Below, piece after piece: positions 7,014 to 10,190 of a DNA stretch of 10,190 nt. The stretch is from Benthicola sp039584685. Lineage in GTDB: Bacteria > Gemmatimonadota > Gemmatimonadetes > Palauibacterales > Palauibacteraceae. The notes beneath the pieces are model-generated. The model did not search any database. It saw nothing but the letters and a program-made list of their open reading frames with translations, and was not told the DNA's origin. The position numbers and the translations under genes were made by a program. The stretch spans positions 1 through 10,190 of the forward strand of contig JBDGXI010000073.1 of assembly GCA_039584685.1 (NCBI GenBank). Direction: 5' to 3'. Positions within the stretch are counted from its first letter, which is position 1. The number at the start of each line of letters is the position of its first letter.

Positions 7014-8295
7014 CGCTTGCTCCTTCGGAGGCGGCGGCGAGGGCTTCCTGGCGCCGCCCGAGCTGGAGGCCGACCAGCGCCCACAGACCGGCGACCGGCG
7101 CCGCGACGAGGGCGATCGCCCCGACGGTCAGGCCGAGCGCCGACAGGCCGGCGTATATCCATCCGTTGATCAGATCGCCGCCACGGTAGACGGCGGCGTC
7201 GATGAAGGCTTTCGACTTGTACTTCTCCTCGCGGTCGACGACGGTGAACAGCACCTCGCGCGTCGGCTTGGCGACCGCATAGCGCAGCGACCGGTACAGG
7301 ATCTGGACCACCACCAGCACGGCGAGGGTCGGGAAGATCCCGAGCCCGACAAAGCCGGCCATCGAGATAATCGGCACGAGCGCCAGGCTCCATCCCATCC
7401 CGAGGCGGCGGATGACGTGCGCCACGATGAAGCCCTGGCCCACCAGCGTGATCACGTTCACCGCGAGGTCGATCTTGGCGAACAGTGCGGTGCGGACGGC
7501 CCGATCGCTGATCGCGTCGTAGATCAGGTGCGCCTGCTGGAAGTACAGGACGGTCGAGGCGAACGTCATCAGGAAAATGAAGAGGGCGATTCGCGCCAGG
7601 TACGGCGAGCTGAATACGACCTTGATTCCGCTCCAAACGCCTCCCGACACGGGGGCATCCTCGCGCCGCAGCGTGCTCCCGGCCCGGTCTGAGCGGCGCT
7701 GCAGCCGGCGAGCCGCCTGGGCTGCCACCTCCAATGGGACGCAGGCGACCAGCAGGAGCGAAAATGCCGGCAACACATCGACCAGGCCGGCGGTCACGGT
7801 CGAGCCGATGATCGCGCCCAGTGAGCCCCCGACCGCGATCGGGCCGTACAGGCGCTTTCCCTGTTCGCTCGTGAACAGGTCGGCCATGAAACCCCAGAAT
7901 ACGGTGACCACGAACAGGGCGAACACACTGGCCCACACGTAGAACACCCGATCGATCCAGGGGCGGGCGCCGAGGGGGAGCGCGACCAGCGCGGCGTAGA
8001 ACGCGATCAGGCAAGCGATGAAGAACCGGTTCACCCACGGTACGAACTTCCCACGTGGCCAGCGGGCGACGACCCAGGAGTACGCGGGGACCGCGATGAG
8101 CATCACTAGGAACACCGCCGTCCACAGGATCTGCAGGTTGCCCCGGTCGGCGGAGCTGATCTCGTCGCGGACGGGCCTGAGGATGTAGTAGGCGAGGAAG
8201 ATGCAGAAGCCGTAGACGAGCGCCCAGGCAAGGGCGCCGACCTCTTCCCGTCGGACGCTGGTCAACCGTTCCAGGAGCTTTGTCATGGCCGGCAA
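6994..8295 (-). CDS. MFS-type transporter of the ATP:ADP antiporter-like (Tlc/COG3202) group
   Basis: This polytopic inner-membrane protein of 433 residues has about 12 predicted helices. RPVRDE follows the first helix (residues 40-45), and a conserved segment EEKYKSKAFIDAAVYRGGD lies before helix 11. Both are hallmarks I associate with the NTP/NDP-exchange-like branch found in free-living bacteria. Their substrates are mostly untested, so nucleotide transport should not be assumed. The start is ambiguous. The TTG at 8295 has GGAG (8300-8303) 4 nt and GAGGAG (8305-8310) 9 nt upstream. The ATG at 8286 is the better codon but is 13 nt from GGAG. The choice changes only three residues, and I used the TTG. 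The 3' end overlaps the reductase gene by 20 bp, so the transporter may handle a substrate or product of that enzyme. Confidence 0.85.
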   Translation of the reverse strand: MPAMTKLLERLTSVRREEVGALAWALVYGFCIFLAYYILRPVRDEISSADRGNLQILWTAVFLVMLIAVPAYSWVVARWPRGKFVPWVNRFFIACLIAFYAALVALPLGARPWIDRVFYVWASVFALFVVTVFWGFMADLFTSEQGKRLYGPIAVGGSLGAIIGSTVTAGLVDVLPAFSLLLVACVPLEVAAQAARRLQRRSDRAGSTLRREDAPVSGGVWSGIKVVFSSPYLARIALFIFLMTFASTVLYFQQAHLIYDAISDRAVRTALFAKIDLAVNVITLVGQGFIVAHVIRRLGMGWSLALVPIISMAGFVGLGIFPTLAVLVVVQILYRSLRYAVAKPTREVLFTVVDREEKYKSKAFIDAAVYRGGDLINGWIYAGLSALGLTVGAIALVAAPVAGLWALVGLQLGRRQEALAAASEGASDDTLTT

Positions 8296-8323
8296 TTGAC
8301 TCCGCTCCTCGCCTTGCTGTCAA
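8296..8323. promoter_or_regulatory. TTGAC-N18-GTCAA dyad in the divergent intergenic region
   Basis: TTGAC (8296-8300) and GTCAA (8319-8323) are inverted around 18 nt, between the transporter and the GT-C-like gene. On the minus strand 8318-8323 reads TTGACA, a perfect -35 box. With a 17-nt spacer its -10 would be GTCAAT (8295-8300), only a three-of-six match, and transcription would start almost at the transporter start codon. It could be a promoter, an operator or chance. I saw no better promoter for either gene in this gap. Confidence 0.25.
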
Positions 8324-8423
8324 ACGCCGATGCCCTGCCCGGGGTGCGAGGATCGGACGGTTGATGCAGATTGTGGGATCGCCGGCCCAAGGGTCGCCGC
8401 ACTTACCTACTGTCCGAGGCAGC

Positions 8424-10190
8424 ATGAGCGTCAGCCTGGTACCCGAGGCCGAACGCGACTCGCGCGGAGCGCGCCGCGCCGTGGTCCTCGTGATCGCGAT
8501 CCACGCGATCCTCCTCTTCCTGATGCTGCGCGACTACTTCGCGGACAACGATCTCGGGTTCCACATATCGCTGGCCCGCCAATACGCCGAGAACGGCGCG
8601 TACTGGTGGGACTACCTGAACTGGGCCCCCACCGGCCGGCCCAATCTCCAGGGGCCGGCGCTGCACTACGCCATCGGGCTGCTCGGGCGCCTGATGGGCG
8701 GTGACGGCTGGGACTACGTTCACGCGTTCTCGATCCTGGCCGTGGCTCAATGGGCAGCGGCAGTGTATACGGCAGTGTTCTTCGCGCGCCGGTTCGGCGG
8801 CGACCGGGCTGCCCTGTTCGCCGCCGCGCTGCTGACGGGAAGCGTGTTCTCGGCTGCCCCGTTCTTCGTCGGGGTGCCGTCGGGCTGGATCTTCATCCTG
8901 GTCGCGTGGGCGATCCACTTCTTCCTCGAAGAGCGCTACGTCCGGGCCGTCCTGTTCGCCGTGCTCATCACCTACATGCATCTGGGGGGCGCTCCCGTGG
9001 TGGGGCTCGGCATCCTGCTCGCCGGGCTGGCCACGCGGCGCTGGAAGGCGCTGCTGATCACCGGCGGGGTCACCGTCCTCCTGACCTCGCCCTACATACT
9101 CCACTTCCTGCGTCACCTGGCCTGGTACACCGGACGGCGCGGGCACGTGGCTGGATCGGTCGCTCTGTTCACCTACGCCCTCGCCGCCCCGGGTTTCGTG
9201 TGGTTGCTGTGGCTGTTGTGGAAGCGTCAGAAGGGCCTGTTCCTGGTTCTGTGGGCGGTGGCACCGCTGGCGTGGCTGTTCCAGGACAGCCTGCGGTTCT
9301 TCCTGCAGTCCGCGGTGGCGGCATCGACGATCGCCGGCGTGTTCATCGCCTGGTTCCTCGTGCGTTTCACGAGCGAGGAGGCGCAGCATTGGCTGACGGG
9401 GGCCCTGGTTCTGGTGGCGACCCTGTTTCCGTTCGGTATACCGAGTCTTCCGGTGGAGACGGCCTGGGCGGCGGGGCAGGGATTCCCGCGGGAGCTGGAC
9501 TGGAAAGAGGCGGAGGCGCTGGCGCGTGTGGTGGAGGAGGACGGTCTCGAGGATCGGATCTTCGACCCCTACTACGATTCGCTGTGCGGCGGAATGTCCG
9601 TGTTCGTGCCGGTCCGACAGCGATACGGGCACTGGGGAGAGGTTCGCCCGCTGGTGGACCCGGCGGATACGATTTCCACCGGAGCTTTCGCCTTCATGAT
9701 TCCGGTGCCGCCGGACGACAGCCTTCTGATGGTCCTCGATTCACAGGACCTGGTCACGGCTCACGGTGGAGGCCGCGAGACGTCGATCGTCACGTTGCCC
9801 GCGCCCGCGGGCACGGCGGCCCTGAACCGTGTGCTCGTGGACATCATCGAGCGGGAATCCGTGTGGCTGGTGGAGAACGCCGTCCCCAACCTGTTTCCGC
9901 CGGCCACTATGCTGTTCAACGTCGCCGCGATCCGCGCGCACAGAGCGCGCATGGCCCTGCAGAAGGCGCACGTGGGGAGGATTCAGCTGGCGGTGCTGTT
10001 GTACGCCTTCGCGGTAGAGGGCGACGATCCGGACCTGGCCGCCGGGGTCCGGCGATCCGCCCGCGGATGGGGTGGAGTCGCGAACTTCATCGGCGACGAG
10101 ACGGCCATGGACTACGTGGACGAAGAACGATTCGAGCAGTTCAAGGCGAATCTCCTGGCGTTCGCCCGCGAAGCCCAGGTGCTTCGTGAA
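8424..10190 (+). CDS. Polytopic GT-C-like membrane glycosyltransferase, partial at the 3' end
   Basis: My translation stays open for 589 codons from the ATG at 8424 to the last base, so the C-terminus is missing. The first helix (about 19-36) is followed by an acidic extracytoplasmic loop, DYFADNDLGFH (37-47). This is the place where GT-C glycosyltransferases keep catalytic acidic residues, here D37, D41 or D43. About nine more hydrophobic segments follow up to residue 338. Residues 340-589 are soluble in character, with a mixed region (to about 470) and then a helical stretch. GT-C enzymes move sugars from lipid-phosphate donors outside the cytoplasmic membrane, but donor and acceptor cannot be told here. 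GAGG (8416-8419) lies 4 nt before the start. An in-frame ATG at 8364 would add 20 unconvincing residues. The coding frame is certain, the GT-C assignment moderate. Confidence 0.78.
   Translation, partial: MSVSLVPEAERDSRGARRAVVLVIAIHAILLFLMLRDYFADNDLGFHISLARQYAENGAYWWDYLNWAPTGRPNLQGPALHYAIGLLGRLMGGDGWDYVHAFSILAVAQWAAAVYTAVFFARRFGGDRAALFAAALLTGSVFSAAPFFVGVPSGWIFILVAWAIHFFLEERYVRAVLFAVLITYMHLGGAPVVGLGILLAGLATRRWKALLITGGVTVLLTSPYILHFLRHLAWYTGRRGHVAGSVALFTYALAAPGFVWLLWLLWKRQKGLFLVLWAVAPLAWLFQDSLRFFLQSAVAASTIAGVFIAWFLVRFTSEEAQHWLTGALVLVATLFPFGIPSLPVETAWAAGQGFPRELDWKEAEALARVVEEDGLEDRIFDPYYDSLCGGMSVFVPVRQRYGHWGEVRPLVDPADTISTGAFAFMIPVPPDDSLLMVLDSQDLVTAHGGGRETSIVTLPAPAGTAALNRVLVDIIERESVWLVENAVPNLFPPATMLFNVAAIRAHRARMALQKAHVGRIQLAVLLYAFAVEGDDPDLAAGVRRSARGWGGVANFIGDETAMDYVDEERFEQFKANLLAFAREAQVLRE

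Noticed and set aside
7010..8425. 471-codon minus-strand frame overlapping the transporter gene
   Set aside because: The sequence is Arg/Pro/Gly-rich with no membrane helices, while the other frame gives 12 helices and family motifs.
8403..9632. 409-codon minus-strand frame opposite the GT-C-like gene
   Set aside because: It is Gln/Arg/Glu/Pro-rich with no domain. The plus frame from 8424 has a regular membrane-protein pattern and is open for 589 codons.
8750..10189. 479-codon plus-strand frame inside the GT-C-like gene
   Set aside because: It is Gly/Arg/Pro-rich and out of frame with the hydrophobic segments of the real product. It starts in the middle of that gene without a ribosome site.

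Overview
The window is high-GC DNA. Every stretch except five short gaps (5 to about 135 bp) is coding. The layout, the starting peptide MPDLLDRL and the architecture of the membrane-anchored Ser/Thr kinases (kinase, one transmembrane helix, then TolB-like propeller or TolB-like/TPR module) are typical of Gemmatimonadota or a related soil/marine lineage. This taxonomic placement is inferred from family style, not from a marker gene.

Region by region. Positions 1-5782 (minus strand) hold three consecutive paralogous serine/threonine kinases. The first (1-396) is cut by the window edge. The second (480-3344) carries an extracytoplasmic beta-propeller. The third (3422-5782) carries an extracytoplasmic TolB-like domain followed by TPRs. 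A 69-residue two-helix membrane protein (5788-5997) sits 5 bp upstream of the third kinase and is probably co-translated with it. Upstream of that, still on the minus strand, is a pair with overlapping ends: a 12-helix transporter of the ATP:ADP antiporter-like/MFS type (6994-8295) and a Tat-exported aldo/keto reductase (6084-7013). A short divergent intergenic region separates this block from a plus-strand polytopic GT-C-like membrane protein (8424 to beyond the window end). Its frame is open for 589 codons with no stop.

How they may work together. The three kinases look like one-component membrane receptors with interchangeable sensor modules on a conserved kinase. The first two have their own leaders, which share a bipartite promoter-like signature (CGGGCG, 18 nt, TAGATTAG) at identical spacing. 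The third is instead expressed behind the small membrane protein, whose leader has a TATACT -10-like box and hairpins. The transporter and reductase form a translationally coupled unit. No link between that unit and the kinases is shown beyond shared orientation. I saw no RNA genes, CRISPR arrays, insertion sequences or convincing rho-independent terminators. No gene-free stretch exceeds 300 bases.
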